64,000 bases of DNA, from NCBI RefSeq assembly GCF_005405925.1, contig NZ_BJHV01000001.1, forward strand, positions 4,092,001 to 4,156,000. The letters run 5' to 3'. The first letter of the stretch is position 1; each line of letters starts with the position of its first letter. Below the pieces are notes generated by a model, which was not told the DNA's origin, did no database searches, and saw nothing but the letters and a program-made list of their open reading frames with translations. Source of the stretch: Streptomyces antimycoticus (GTDB lineage Bacteria > Actinomycetota > Actinomycetes > Streptomycetales > Streptomycetaceae). Shown piece by piece: positions 33,714 through 41,433 of this stretch. The translations under genes and the position numbers were made by a program.

Positions 33714-34628
33714 ATGCTGGATCTGGCCCGGCTGCGGGCGCTGCACGCGGTGTCCGTGCACGGCTCGGTCAGCGCCGCAGCCACCGCGCTCGGCTACACC
33801 CCGTCCGCCGTATCGCAGCAGCTCGCCAAGTTGGAGCGGGAGACCCGGACGACGCTTCTGGAGCGGCAGGGCCGGGGCATCGCGCTGACCGACGCGGCCC
33901 GGCATCTGGCCACCACCGCCCAGCAGTTGCTGGCCATCGTCGAGGAGGCCGAGACCACCCTGGAGGAGCGGCGCGGACAGCCGATGGGCCGGCTGGTGAT
34001 CGGCGCCTTCGCCTCGGCGGCGCGCGGGCTGATGCCCGTGGTGCTGGCCGCGCTCATGGCCGAACACCCCTCCCTGGACGCGCGGCTGCTCGAAGTGGAT
34101 CCGCATCTGTCGGTGGACCTGGTGGCCCAGGGGGTCATCGACCTGGCGGTGGCCCATGACTGGGACATCGCCCCGCTGCCCGCCCCGGAGGGGCAGGAAC
34201 GGGCGGTCATCGGCGACGACCTGTGCGATCTGCTCGTCCCGGCCGGGCATCCGCTGGCCGAGCGGGCCGCACGGCGGACGCTGCGCCGCGAGGACCTGCC
34301 GGGGCAGCGGTGGATCTGCCAGCCGCCCGGGTCGGTGTGCCACGACTGGCTGGTCCGTACGCTGCGCGCCTCGGGCCATGAGCCGGACCTGGCGTATCAG
34401 GCGGCGGAGAACCACACCCAGATCGCGCTGGTGGCGGCCGGTCTCGGCGTCGCCCTCATGCCCCGTCTGGGGCGCGGTCCGCTGCCGGACGGGGTGCTGG
34501 CGCTGCCCCTGGAGCCGGTCCCGGTGCGGCGGCTGTACGCCCTGTGGCGCACCGGCGCGGCCCGCCGCCCCGCCATCACCGAAACGGTACGGCTGCTGGG
34601 CGGCCTCTGGCCGCGGCGCACGGTCTGA
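33714..34628 (+). CDS. LysR-family regulator
   Basis: A 304-residue LysR-type regulator. The N-terminal winged helix-turn-helix (LARLRALHAVSVHGSVSAAA; LGYTPSAVSQQLAKLERE) is followed by a substrate-binding domain (GRLVIGAFASAARGLMPVVL; ALPLEPVPVRRLYALW). It is divergent from the EamA transporter and most likely activates it in response to the exported metabolite. Start ATG 33714 has GGGGGAGGG before it. No irregularities. Confidence 0.93.
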   Translation: MLDLARLRALHAVSVHGSVSAAATALGYTPSAVSQQLAKLERETRTTLLERQGRGIALTDAARHLATTAQQLLAIVEEAETTLEERRGQPMGRLVIGAFASAARGLMPVVLAALMAEHPSLDARLLEVDPHLSVDLVAQGVIDLAVAHDWDIAPLPAPEGQERAVIGDDLCDLLVPAGHPLAERAARRTLRREDLPGQRWICQPPGSVCHDWLVRTLRASGHEPDLAYQAAENHTQIALVAAGLGVALMPRLGRGPLPDGVLALPLEPVPVRRLYALWRTGAARRPAITETVRLLGGLWPRRTV

Positions 34629-34946
34629 GCACCCGGGTCAACTGACTGTCCCATGCCACCACTTGGGGCGCGTACGCCCCTCCTCACCGATCCGCGCTGC
34701 GCACACCCTGCGCGGAACCGGCGTGGGCCGCCACGCGTCGAAGCGGTGTGCTGATGGGGAGTCTCCGCATGGCGGTAATCGGCCTCGCCGCTGACTGCGT
34801 CGGCTGACCACCTCTCCGCCGCCCGCGGCCAGCAGCACCCCGCCGCCGACGCGACACCCCTCCCAGAGCGTCGGCGGCACCCTATGGGCACACCGGGGGC
34901 ACCCAAGGGGCGCCCCAGGGGGCCCGGTGCGCCCATAGGGCGGCCC
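34629..34946. other. Convergent intergenic region with two hairpins
   Basis: No gene. GGGGCG-CGTA-CGCCCC at 34665-34680 forms a 6-bp hairpin close after the LysR stop. A much longer hairpin lies at 34881-34939. The rest is unremarkable GC-rich sequence. Confidence 0.6.
34881..34939. terminator. Long bidirectional hairpin terminator
   Basis: A 17-position stem (CCTATGGGCACACCGGG pairing with CCCGGTGCGCCCATAGG) with one mismatch encloses a 25-base loop that itself contains GGGGCGCCCC. It lies between the convergent LysR and glycosyltransferase genes, 8 bp after the latter's stop. Confidence 0.75.
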
Positions 34947-36167
34947 TCAGACGGGCAGCTCCGCCTCGATCAGGTCCGCCGCGCGGTCCGGTCCGCCCTC
35001 GGCGGCCATCCGCTCCTTGAGCGTGGCGCAGCGGGCCGCCACCTCGGGGTCGTCCACCAGGTCGAGCACCGCCTTGCGCAGCGCCGGCGCGGTGGCCTCC
35101 TCCTTGGGCAGATGGCGGCCGACCCCGAGCGCTTCGAGGGTGTCCGCGTTGCTGAACTGGTCGACGGCCTGCGGTACGGCGACCATCGGCACCCCGCAGG
35201 CCAGCCCCTCCTGGGCGCCGCCCGCACCCGCGTGGGTGACGAAGGCGTCGGCCTTCCGCAGAACGCTCAACTGCGGTATCCAGCTGTGCACTTCGACATT
35301 GGCCGGGATCTCGCCGAGCTCGGCCGGATCGACGAACTCGCCGATCTGCAGCACCACATGCCACCCCGGCAGATCGCCGAACGCCGCGACGCACGCGCGG
35401 TAGAAGCCGGGCTCCTTGGTCCAGGTCGAGCCGAGCGAGACCAGCAGGATCCGGTCGGTCTCGGCGGCCCGCTCCGGGCGGGGCCACTCCGCCGCCTCGC
35501 GGCGGGCGCTCTGGCAGCCGCCGACGAAGCTGTAGACGGACGGGTCGACGCGGTCGGCGTTGGGCTGGAGCAGCTCGGGGATGAGGGCGACACAGCGGCT
35601 GGGGCGGCCGATGAGCCGGTCGGGGTCGGTGCCGGCCAGTCCGTTGTCCTCGAGCCAGGCGCGGTAGCGGGCGTAGTAGGCGCGGCCGCGCTCGGAGTAC
35701 CGTAGCTGCGCGTACATCGGTTCGAAGACCTCTTCGCGGTACCCGTCCCAGGGCACGAAGCTGGGCGCCAGCTCGACGGCGGACACGCCCCAGCGATGGG
35801 CGAGGACATGTGCCGGGTACGCCGTGACGTCGTACATCACCAGATCCGGCTCATCGCCCTCGTAGGCCGCCAGATGCTGCGGCAGCGCCTGCTCGGCCTC
35901 GGTGAGAAACGGCTCGATGTAGTCGATCAGATCGGAGCCTCTGGCACCCGGCACATTCTCGCCGTGGAGGACCGAGGTGTAGGTCTTCGGCTCGGCGCCG
36001 GTCTCGGCGACCTTCTCGGCGAACGACTCGGGGATGGCGTAGGTAACCCGATGGCCGCGGGCCACCAGCTCGCGGATCACCTCCAGGCTCGGGTTGACGT
36101 GCCCGTGCGCCGCGATGCCGAACATGGCGATATGTGTGGGGGGCTTGGCACCCGTCGATAGGGTCAT
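34947..36167 (-). CDS. mgt: Macrolide-type UDP-glycosyltransferase (OleD/MgtA-like)
   Basis: A 406-residue GT1-family (GT-B fold) cytoplasmic enzyme that transfers glucose from a UDP-sugar to macrolides or similar acceptors, usually inactivating them. The N-terminal acceptor domain has [19 protein letters not shown] with the catalytic His. The C-terminal donor domain has the signature [20 protein letters not shown], then [17 protein letters not shown] and Gln/Asp at [10 protein letters not shown]. The last residues LIEAELPV match OleD-type enzymes as I remember them. Stand-alone copies without a macrolide cluster give intrinsic resistance in several Streptomyces. No polyketide genes are nearby. 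Confidence 0.9.
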   Translation of the reverse strand: MTLSTGAKPPTHIAMFGIAAHGHVNPSLEVIRELVARGHRVTYAIPESFAEKVAETGAEPKTYTSVLHGENVPGARGSDLIDYIEPFLTEAEQALPQHLAAYEGDEPDLVMYDVTAYPAHVLAHRWGVSAVELAPSFVPWDGYREEVFEPMYAQLRYSERGRAYYARYRAWLEDNGLAGTDPDRLIGRPSRCVALIPELLQPNADRVDPSVYSFVGGCQSARREAAEWPRPERAAETDRILLVSLGSTWTKEPGFYRACVAAFGDLPGWHVVLQIGEFVDPAELGEIPANVEVHSWIPQLSVLRKADAFVTHAGAGGAQEGLACGVPMVAVPQAVDQFSNADTLEALGVGRHLPKEEATAPALRKAVLDLVDDPEVAARCATLKERMAAEGGPDRAADLIEAELPV

Positions 36168-36402
36168 GAAAACGGAACCTAAGCGAGAACGGATGCCTCA
36201 TACAAATAGTGCGCATACCCGATCGGTACATTAGCGCCGGTTTCGCACGAGCACCAGTTCCCCGTCTTTAACGAGTCTTTTCCTTTACGTTTCCGGGCCG
36301 TCGGAAAGTCCAACTCGCCTTGACCCGGCCGCGCTTTGTGTCCCAGCGTGTCCTGCACCACCTTCGGCCACCCCCTCCGAACGTCCCATGGAAGGAGTGC
36401 GG
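36168..36402. promoter_or_regulatory. AT-richer divergent promoter region of mgt and the GH3 gene
   Basis: About 235 bp between two divergent genes, clearly less GC-rich than the surroundings between 36170 and 36300 (ATACAAATAGTGCG; TTAACGAGTCTTTTCC). It probably contains both promoters. I do not see a convincing operator. GAAGGAG at 36391-36397 is the binding site for the GTG at 36403. Confidence 0.45.
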
Positions 36403-38325
36403 GTGCACACGACGACGTCTCGCCGCGCCCTGCTCACCGCCACCCTGGCCGCCGCCGCGGCCGGTGCCTGCAGTGCGCCGACGAACAGCTCCCCCGCGCC
36501 CGCGGCCCCAGCGCGCCGCACCACCGCCGGTTCCGGCACCCCTTCCGCGACACCCTCACGAGCCGCCTCCGAGCCCGGCCGGGACCAGGAGCGCGACCGC
36601 CGGCGGATCGACGAGCTCATCGGCCGGATGACGCTGGACCAGAAGATCGGTCAGCTCTTCGTGATGCGGGTGTACGGCCATTCGGCCACCCACCCCGATC
36701 CGGCCGATGTCGCGGCCAACCGTAAGGACATCGGCGTGGACAACGCCGCCGAGCTGATCGCGAAGTACCACGTGGGCGGGGTGATGTACATCCGCTGGGC
36801 GCACAACATCCGCGACCCCCACCAGGTCGCCGCGCTCTCGGGCGGCATCCAGAAGGCCGCGCTGGCCGCCTCCGTGCCCGTCCCCGTCCTGCTCTCCACC
36901 GACCAGGAGTACGGCACCGTCGCCCGGGTCGGCGCGCCCGCCACGCTGTTCCCGGCCGCCATGGCGCTCGGCGCGGGCGGCAGCGCGGCCGACGCCCGTA
37001 CGGCCGCGCGCACCGCGGGGGCGGAGCTGGCCGCGCTCGGCATCCGGCAGGACTACGCCCCGATCGCGGACGTCAACGTCAACCCCGCCAATCCGGTGAT
37101 CGGCGTGCGCTCCTTCGGGGCCGATCCGAAGGCCGTGGCGCGGCTGGTGGCGGCCCAGGTGGAGGGCTATCAGAGCGCCGGGGTCGCGGCCACCGCCAAA
37201 CACTTCCCCGGCCACGGCGACACCTCGGTGGACAGCCATGTCGGCCTGCCGCGGATCACCCACTCCCGCAAGGAGTGGGAGCGGCTGGACGCGCCGCCGT
37301 TCCGCGCCGCGATCGAGGCCGGGATCGACTCCATCATGACGGCGCATCTGCTGTTCCCCGCGCTCGACCCGGCCGACGACCCCGCCACGCTCTCCCGCCC
37401 CATCCTCACCGGTGTGCTCCGCGAGGAACTGGGCTACGACGGGGTGGTGGTCACCGACTCGCTCGGCATGGAGGGGGTCCGGAAGAAGTACGGCGACGAC
37501 CGGGTGCCGGTGCTCGCGCTCAAGGCGGGGGTGGACCAGCTGCTGAACCCGCCGAGCCTGTCCCGCGCCTTCGAGGGCGTGCGCAAGGCCGTCCGGGCGG
37601 GCGAACTCGACGAGGACCGGATCGACCGCTCGCTGCGGCGCATCCTGGAACTCAAGGCGCGCCGGGGGCTGTTCGACGATCCGCACACCAGCGACCGCGC
37701 GGTCAACCGCACCGTGGGCACCCGGGAGCACCGGGCCACGGCCGACCGGATCGCCGAGCGCACCACCACCCTGATCACCAACCGCGGCGGGCTGCTGCCG
37801 CTGTCGCCGAGCCGCCATCACGACCTGCTGGTGGTGGGGGTGGACGCCGCCGCGCCCTCGGGGACCGGCGGCCCGCCGACGGCCGTCCTGGCCCGCGCGC
37901 TGTCCGGGCTCGGCTTCGCGGCCAAGGCGCTGCCCACCGGCACCGCCGACTCGCCCGGCCCCTCGCCCGAGCGCATCGAGGCGGCGGTCGCGGCGGCGCG
38001 GGGGCGGGACGCGGTGATCGTGGCGACGTACGACATCGCCTCCGGATCCGCCCAGCGCACCCTGGTCGCACGGCTGGTGGCCACCGGGGTGCCGGTGGTG
38101 CATCTGGCGCTGCGCGATCCGTACGACATCGCGCGGCTGGGCGGACGCGGCACGGAGCCCGCCGCGTCGCTGGCCACCTACTGCTGGACGGATGTGGAGC
38201 TGCGCGCCGCCGCCCGGGTGATCGCGGGGCGGGTCACCCCGCGCGGCAGGCTGCCGGTCGCGGTGCGGCGCGCGGACGACCCGTCCCGGGTGCTGTACCC
38301 CATCGGGCACGGACTGGGATATTGA
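36403..38325 (+). CDS. Glycoside hydrolase family 3 lipoprotein, beta-N-acetylhexosaminidase-like
   Basis: A 640-residue exported GH3 enzyme. The N-terminus has twin Arg (TTTSRRALLTATLAAAAAGA) and a possible lipobox ending AAGAC, so it is probably Tat-exported and lipid-anchored. A Pro/Ser/Thr linker follows. The (beta/alpha)8 domain carries the NagZ-type loop KHFPGHGDTSVDSH (about residue 266) and nucleophile Asp in VVTDSLGMEG (about 350). A C-terminal GH3 domain completes it. I prefer the GTG at 36403 with GAAGGAG over the ATG at 36388. The likely substrate is a peptidoglycan or chitin fragment. Divergent from mgt. Confidence 0.88.
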   Translation: MHTTTSRRALLTATLAAAAAGACSAPTNSSPAPAAPARRTTAGSGTPSATPSRAASEPGRDQERDRRRIDELIGRMTLDQKIGQLFVMRVYGHSATHPDPADVAANRKDIGVDNAAELIAKYHVGGVMYIRWAHNIRDPHQVAALSGGIQKAALAASVPVPVLLSTDQEYGTVARVGAPATLFPAAMALGAGGSAADARTAARTAGAELAALGIRQDYAPIADVNVNPANPVIGVRSFGADPKAVARLVAAQVEGYQSAGVAATAKHFPGHGDTSVDSHVGLPRITHSRKEWERLDAPPFRAAIEAGIDSIMTAHLLFPALDPADDPATLSRPILTGVLREELGYDGVVVTDSLGMEGVRKKYGDDRVPVLALKAGVDQLLNPPSLSRAFEGVRKAVRAGELDEDRIDRSLRRILELKARRGLFDDPHTSDRAVNRTVGTREHRATADRIAERTTTLITNRGGLLPLSPSRHHDLLVVGVDAAAPSGTGGPPTAVLARALSGLGFAAKALPTGTADSPGPSPERIEAAVAAARGRDAVIVATYDIASGSAQRTLVARLVATGVPVVHLALRDPYDIARLGGRGTEPAASLATYCWTDVELRAAARVIAGRVTPRGRLPVAVRRADDPSRVLYPIGHGLGY

Positions 38326-38332
38326 GCGCCGG

Positions 38333-39115
38333 TCAGGTCACCGAGCGGATCGTGCCGCCGTCCACCCGGAGCGTGGCGCCGCTGACGTAGGCGCCGTAGG
38401 GACCGGCCAGATAGGCGACGGCGCCCGCGATCTCCTCGGGGCGGCCGAATCGGCCGATGTCGTTGGGCACGAAGTCGCGCGCGGCGTTGGGCTCGATCTG
38501 CTCCCAGGACTCGCCCCAGCCGCGCTCCGGCGCGAGCGCGGTCACCAGCTCCTTCACCGAGTCGACGAGGATCGCCCCGGGAGAGACCACGTTGGACGTC
38601 AGCCCGGTGTCCTTCAGCTCGCGCGCCAGCGAGACGGCGAGGTTGTGGCGCGCCGCGAGCGTGGCGTTGTAGTGCGGTTGCTCGGACATAGGCTGCGAGG
38701 CGAGGCCGCCGCCGATCTGGATCACCCGGCCCCAGCCGCGCTCGCGCATCCCCGGCACCAGCCGCTGGATCATGCGTACGGCGGAGATCACGTTGATCTC
38801 GTACAACAGGGCCCACATGTCCGGGGTGGCCTCGGCCCAGCGGTGGGGGTGGCCGTACGCACCGGCGTTGTTGACCAGGATGTCGGCCTCACCGGCGACA
38901 GCGGCCACCGCGTCGGCGCCCTGGTCCGTGGCGAGGTCGCCGATCGCCACGGCGGCCGCGCCGATCTCCTCCGCCACCCCGTGGGTCCGGGCCTCGTCCC
39001 GGCCGTGCACCACGACATCGGCGCCCTCGGCGGCGAGCAGCCGGGCGATCGCCGCGCCGAGCCCGGAGCTGGAACCGGTCACGAGGGCCCGGCGGCCCGT
39101 CAGCTTCAGGTCCAT
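38333..39115 (-). CDS. SDR-family oxidoreductase lacking the catalytic lysine
   Basis: A 260-residue classical short-chain dehydrogenase: ALVTGSSSGLGAAIARLLA binds the cofactor, ILVNNAGAYG is present, and the C-terminus ends SGATLRVDGGTIRSV. The active-site segment reads EQPHYNATLAARHN, where YxxxK is expected: the Tyr is present but Leu replaces Lys. It may use another residue or not be a dehydrogenase. I have seen similar variants in SDR sequences, so this may be a subfamily trait. Convergent with the GH3 gene, 7 bp apart. Substrate unknown. Confidence 0.87.
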   Translation of the reverse strand: MDLKLTGRRALVTGSSSGLGAAIARLLAAEGADVVVHGRDEARTHGVAEEIGAAAVAIGDLATDQGADAVAAVAGEADILVNNAGAYGHPHRWAEATPDMWALLYEINVISAVRMIQRLVPGMRERGWGRVIQIGGGLASQPMSEQPHYNATLAARHNLAVSLARELKDTGLTSNVVSPGAILVDSVKELVTALAPERGWGESWEQIEPNAARDFVPNDIGRFGRPEEIAGAVAYLAGPYGAYVSGATLRVDGGTIRSVT

Positions 39116-39183
39116 CGTGGTGTCCTTCGATCATGTCCACGGATACGGATACGGACAGGGCTGGAGACATGATCCAGTTTGCC

Positions 39184-39223
39184 GGTGACGAGGGTGTCCG
39201 CCGGGGCGGACACCCTCGTCACC
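39184..39223 (-). terminator. Perfect 19-bp inverted repeat terminator after the S37 peptidase gene
   Basis: GGTGACGAGGGTGTCCGCC at 39184-39202 pairs perfectly with 39205-39223, leaving a 2-base centre (effectively a 4-6 base loop). It lies about 15 bp downstream of the peptidase stop in its direction of transcription. No T tract. Confidence 0.82.
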
Positions 39224-39238
39224 CACGAATGGGCTCGC

Positions 39239-40642
39239 TTACGGCCGCAGGACCGGTTCGCGCTCGACCTCGCGGCGGTCCAGCTTGGCGTCGTGCCGGG
39301 CCAGCGGCTTACTGGTCGGGCTGACGCCCGCCCACCGCTGCACCTCCGCCGTGGCCTCGGCCTTCTCCGCGCCCGTGAGCTGGGCGATGCTGGAGCCGTG
39401 GTTGCCGCCGGCGACCGTGTAGACGTGGGAGTCCTTGGCGCCCTTGCCGACCCGGAAGCGCTCGGCGCCCCACGGGTCGTTCTGGCCGTAGACGAAGAGC
39501 ATCCGCCGGGCGTCATGCCGCACCCAGGTGTCGACGTCCCGCATCACGCCCGGCGTGAACCGCATCGGGATGTCGCGCGGCACGTAGTTGCGCGGGGCGT
39601 AGATGCCGGGGTAGCGCAGCAGCCCGTCCAGGTGCGGGGTCTTGAAGGTGGGCGAACCGAGCTCGGTGCCCGCCTGGTAGTAGTACGGCGTGTAGGTCTC
39701 CAGGCCCTGGTCGGTGTAGGCGGAGAAGCCCGAGATCTCGTCGATGAAGCCGTACAGCTCGTCGGTCGACGCGGTCGGGGCGGGGACGTCCGCGCAGTCC
39801 TTCAGCAGGTGGTACTGCCAGAAGGCCCACACCAGGTCCAGGACGACGTTCTCGTACGCCTTGTCGGCGCTGCCGACGACGGTGAAGGTCTGCTTCTCGT
39901 CGTCCGCCCACTTCTGGTAGCGCTTCACGATCTCGTCGCGCCGCACCAGCGCCTCGCGCTGCACCGCGTTGAGCTTGGTGCGGCATTCGGCCGTGCCGAC
40001 GTCCGCGAAGAAGCGGTCGTAGGAGGAATCCTCGTCGTTGGCCACGTCGTTGGGCGCGACATACGCGACGGTGCCGTCCATGTCGTGCGGATAGAAGCGG
40101 CGGTAGTAGGTGGCCGTCATACCGCCCTTGCTGCCGCCGGTGGCCAGCCACTTCTTGCCGTAGATGGGCTTCAGGGCCCGGTAGAGGCGGTGCTGGTCGC
40201 TCGCGGCCTGCCGGATGTCCAGCTTGGACCAGTCGGCGGGCTGCGGCCGGGAGGGAGTGAAGAAACGGTACTCCATGGACACCTGGTTGCCGTCCACGAG
40301 CTGCGTCGGCTCACTGCGGCGCGGTGCGGTGGTCACGTTGTAGCCCGAGGTGTAGAAGACCGTGGGCCGGTCGGTGGCCTTGTGCAGCAGGGTGAACCGC
40401 TGCTGGAAGGTGCCCTTGGAGGGATGCCGGTGATCCACCGGCTGGGCGTAGGTGAAGACGAGGAAGCGATAGCCCTCGTAGGGCTGCTCCTCCACGAAAC
40501 GCATCCCGGGAATCGCCAGGACGCGCTCCTTGATGTCCGGCTGGGCGGGGGCGGCCGGCTCCGCGGACGCGCCTCCGGCGCCCGCACCGACCGCCCCCAT
40601 CAGTATCGCGAGCGCCACCAGCCATCTGAGCATCTTGCGCAT
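39239..40642 (-). CDS. Secreted S37 (PS-10)/S28-like aminopeptidase
   Basis: A 467-residue secreted serine peptidase of the Streptomyces tripeptidyl-aminopeptidase type. The Sec signal is MRKMLRWLVALAILMG with likely cleavage after ASA near 29. The nucleophile Ser is in ATGGSKGGMTATYYRRFYP. The downstream Asp and His of the triad are probably in FVYGQNDPWGAERF and GGNHGSSIAQL. It releases short peptides from the N-terminus of extracellular proteins. ATG at 40642 has GGGGAGGG upstream. NCBI-style naming varies between S28 and S37. A strong hairpin follows the stop. Confidence 0.9.
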   Translation of the reverse strand: MRKMLRWLVALAILMGAVGAGAGGASAEPAAPAQPDIKERVLAIPGMRFVEEQPYEGYRFLVFTYAQPVDHRHPSKGTFQQRFTLLHKATDRPTVFYTSGYNVTTAPRRSEPTQLVDGNQVSMEYRFFTPSRPQPADWSKLDIRQAASDQHRLYRALKPIYGKKWLATGGSKGGMTATYYRRFYPHDMDGTVAYVAPNDVANDEDSSYDRFFADVGTAECRTKLNAVQREALVRRDEIVKRYQKWADDEKQTFTVVGSADKAYENVVLDLVWAFWQYHLLKDCADVPAPTASTDELYGFIDEISGFSAYTDQGLETYTPYYYQAGTELGSPTFKTPHLDGLLRYPGIYAPRNYVPRDIPMRFTPGVMRDVDTWVRHDARRMLFVYGQNDPWGAERFRVGKGAKDSHVYTVAGGNHGSSIAQLTGAEKAEATAEVQRWAGVSPTSKPLARHDAKLDRREVEREPVLRP

Positions 40643-40825
40643 GCACCCTCCCCTTGTTGCCGTAACGACCCTTGCGGCCCGAGAAATCGCACAGGCCGCC
40701 GAGAACCTATCCGGGCACACACTCGGGTCGCCAGAGGTCGTCGGTGCTCCAACACGACGCCGAATACGGAGAGTTGTTACCGTCGCCCTCTTTCGTAGCG
40801 GGCTGTGATGGCTCATGCTGCCTGT

Positions 40826-41268
40826 ATGGACCGAGACGAACGGCACGACCGGAGTGAACGGGCCGAGCGGCTGACGCGGTATCTCAACGAATTGCAGGAA
40901 CGAATCGATCCCCGCTCGCTCGAGCTGCTGATGCGGCTGCTGCGCGAGTTGAGCACCTCACCGGCCGTCCGCGGGGGACGTACGAGCTCGGTATGGGGCC
41001 GGAGGAGAAAGAGCTGTTCACCCCTGCTCTCCAGGCCGAGCTGCTGGTGCTGTTCGGTCTGCTCACCTCCCAGGACGAGCGGGTGGTGGTCGACCTCGGC
41101 GACAGCCCGCACGCCAAGGGCATGAAGGTGCTGGTGCCTCAGGAGCGGGCCGGGGACCCGGATTTCCTGCACCGCCACAAGCAGCGGGTGGCGGCCGAGG
41201 CGGAGCAGCGGGAGCAGGACCGGCGGGAGGTGGAGGCCATAGCGAGGGCCAGCGGCATGGAACCGTGA
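40826..41268 (+). CDS. Conserved hypothetical protein, apparent frameshift
   Basis: Not recognised. The N-terminal part (DRDERHDRSERAERLTRYLN; ELQERIDPRSLELLMRLLRE) and the C-terminal part (MGPEEKELFTPALQAELLVL; QDERVVVDLGDSPHAKG) are in different frames. One extra base in the G5 run at 40973-40977 joins them through RGGTYELGMGPEE into about 147 acidic-basic residues with no signal or membrane segment. The start is uncertain: ATG 40808 and ATG 40826 are both in frame and neither has a good binding site. It is divergent from the S37 peptidase gene. Confidence 0.65.
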
Positions 41269-41433
41269 TGTTACCGTACGTAACAGCGGGCGAACGCTGA
41301 GCGTCACCGGCCGTAGAGCGTCATGACCGGTGCACACCGCCCCGCGACGCGGGCCCATCCGGCGCGCTTCCACGCGACGAAGGGCCCACGCGACGGCGGG
41401 GCCACCGGCGGGCCCCAGGCGGCGGGTTGCCGC

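Noticed and set aside
34947..36167. Part of an antibiotic biosynthetic cluster
   Set aside because: Only a stand-alone macrolide-type glycosyltransferase is present. No polyketide, NRPS or deoxysugar genes are nearby, so an intrinsic resistance gene is more likely.
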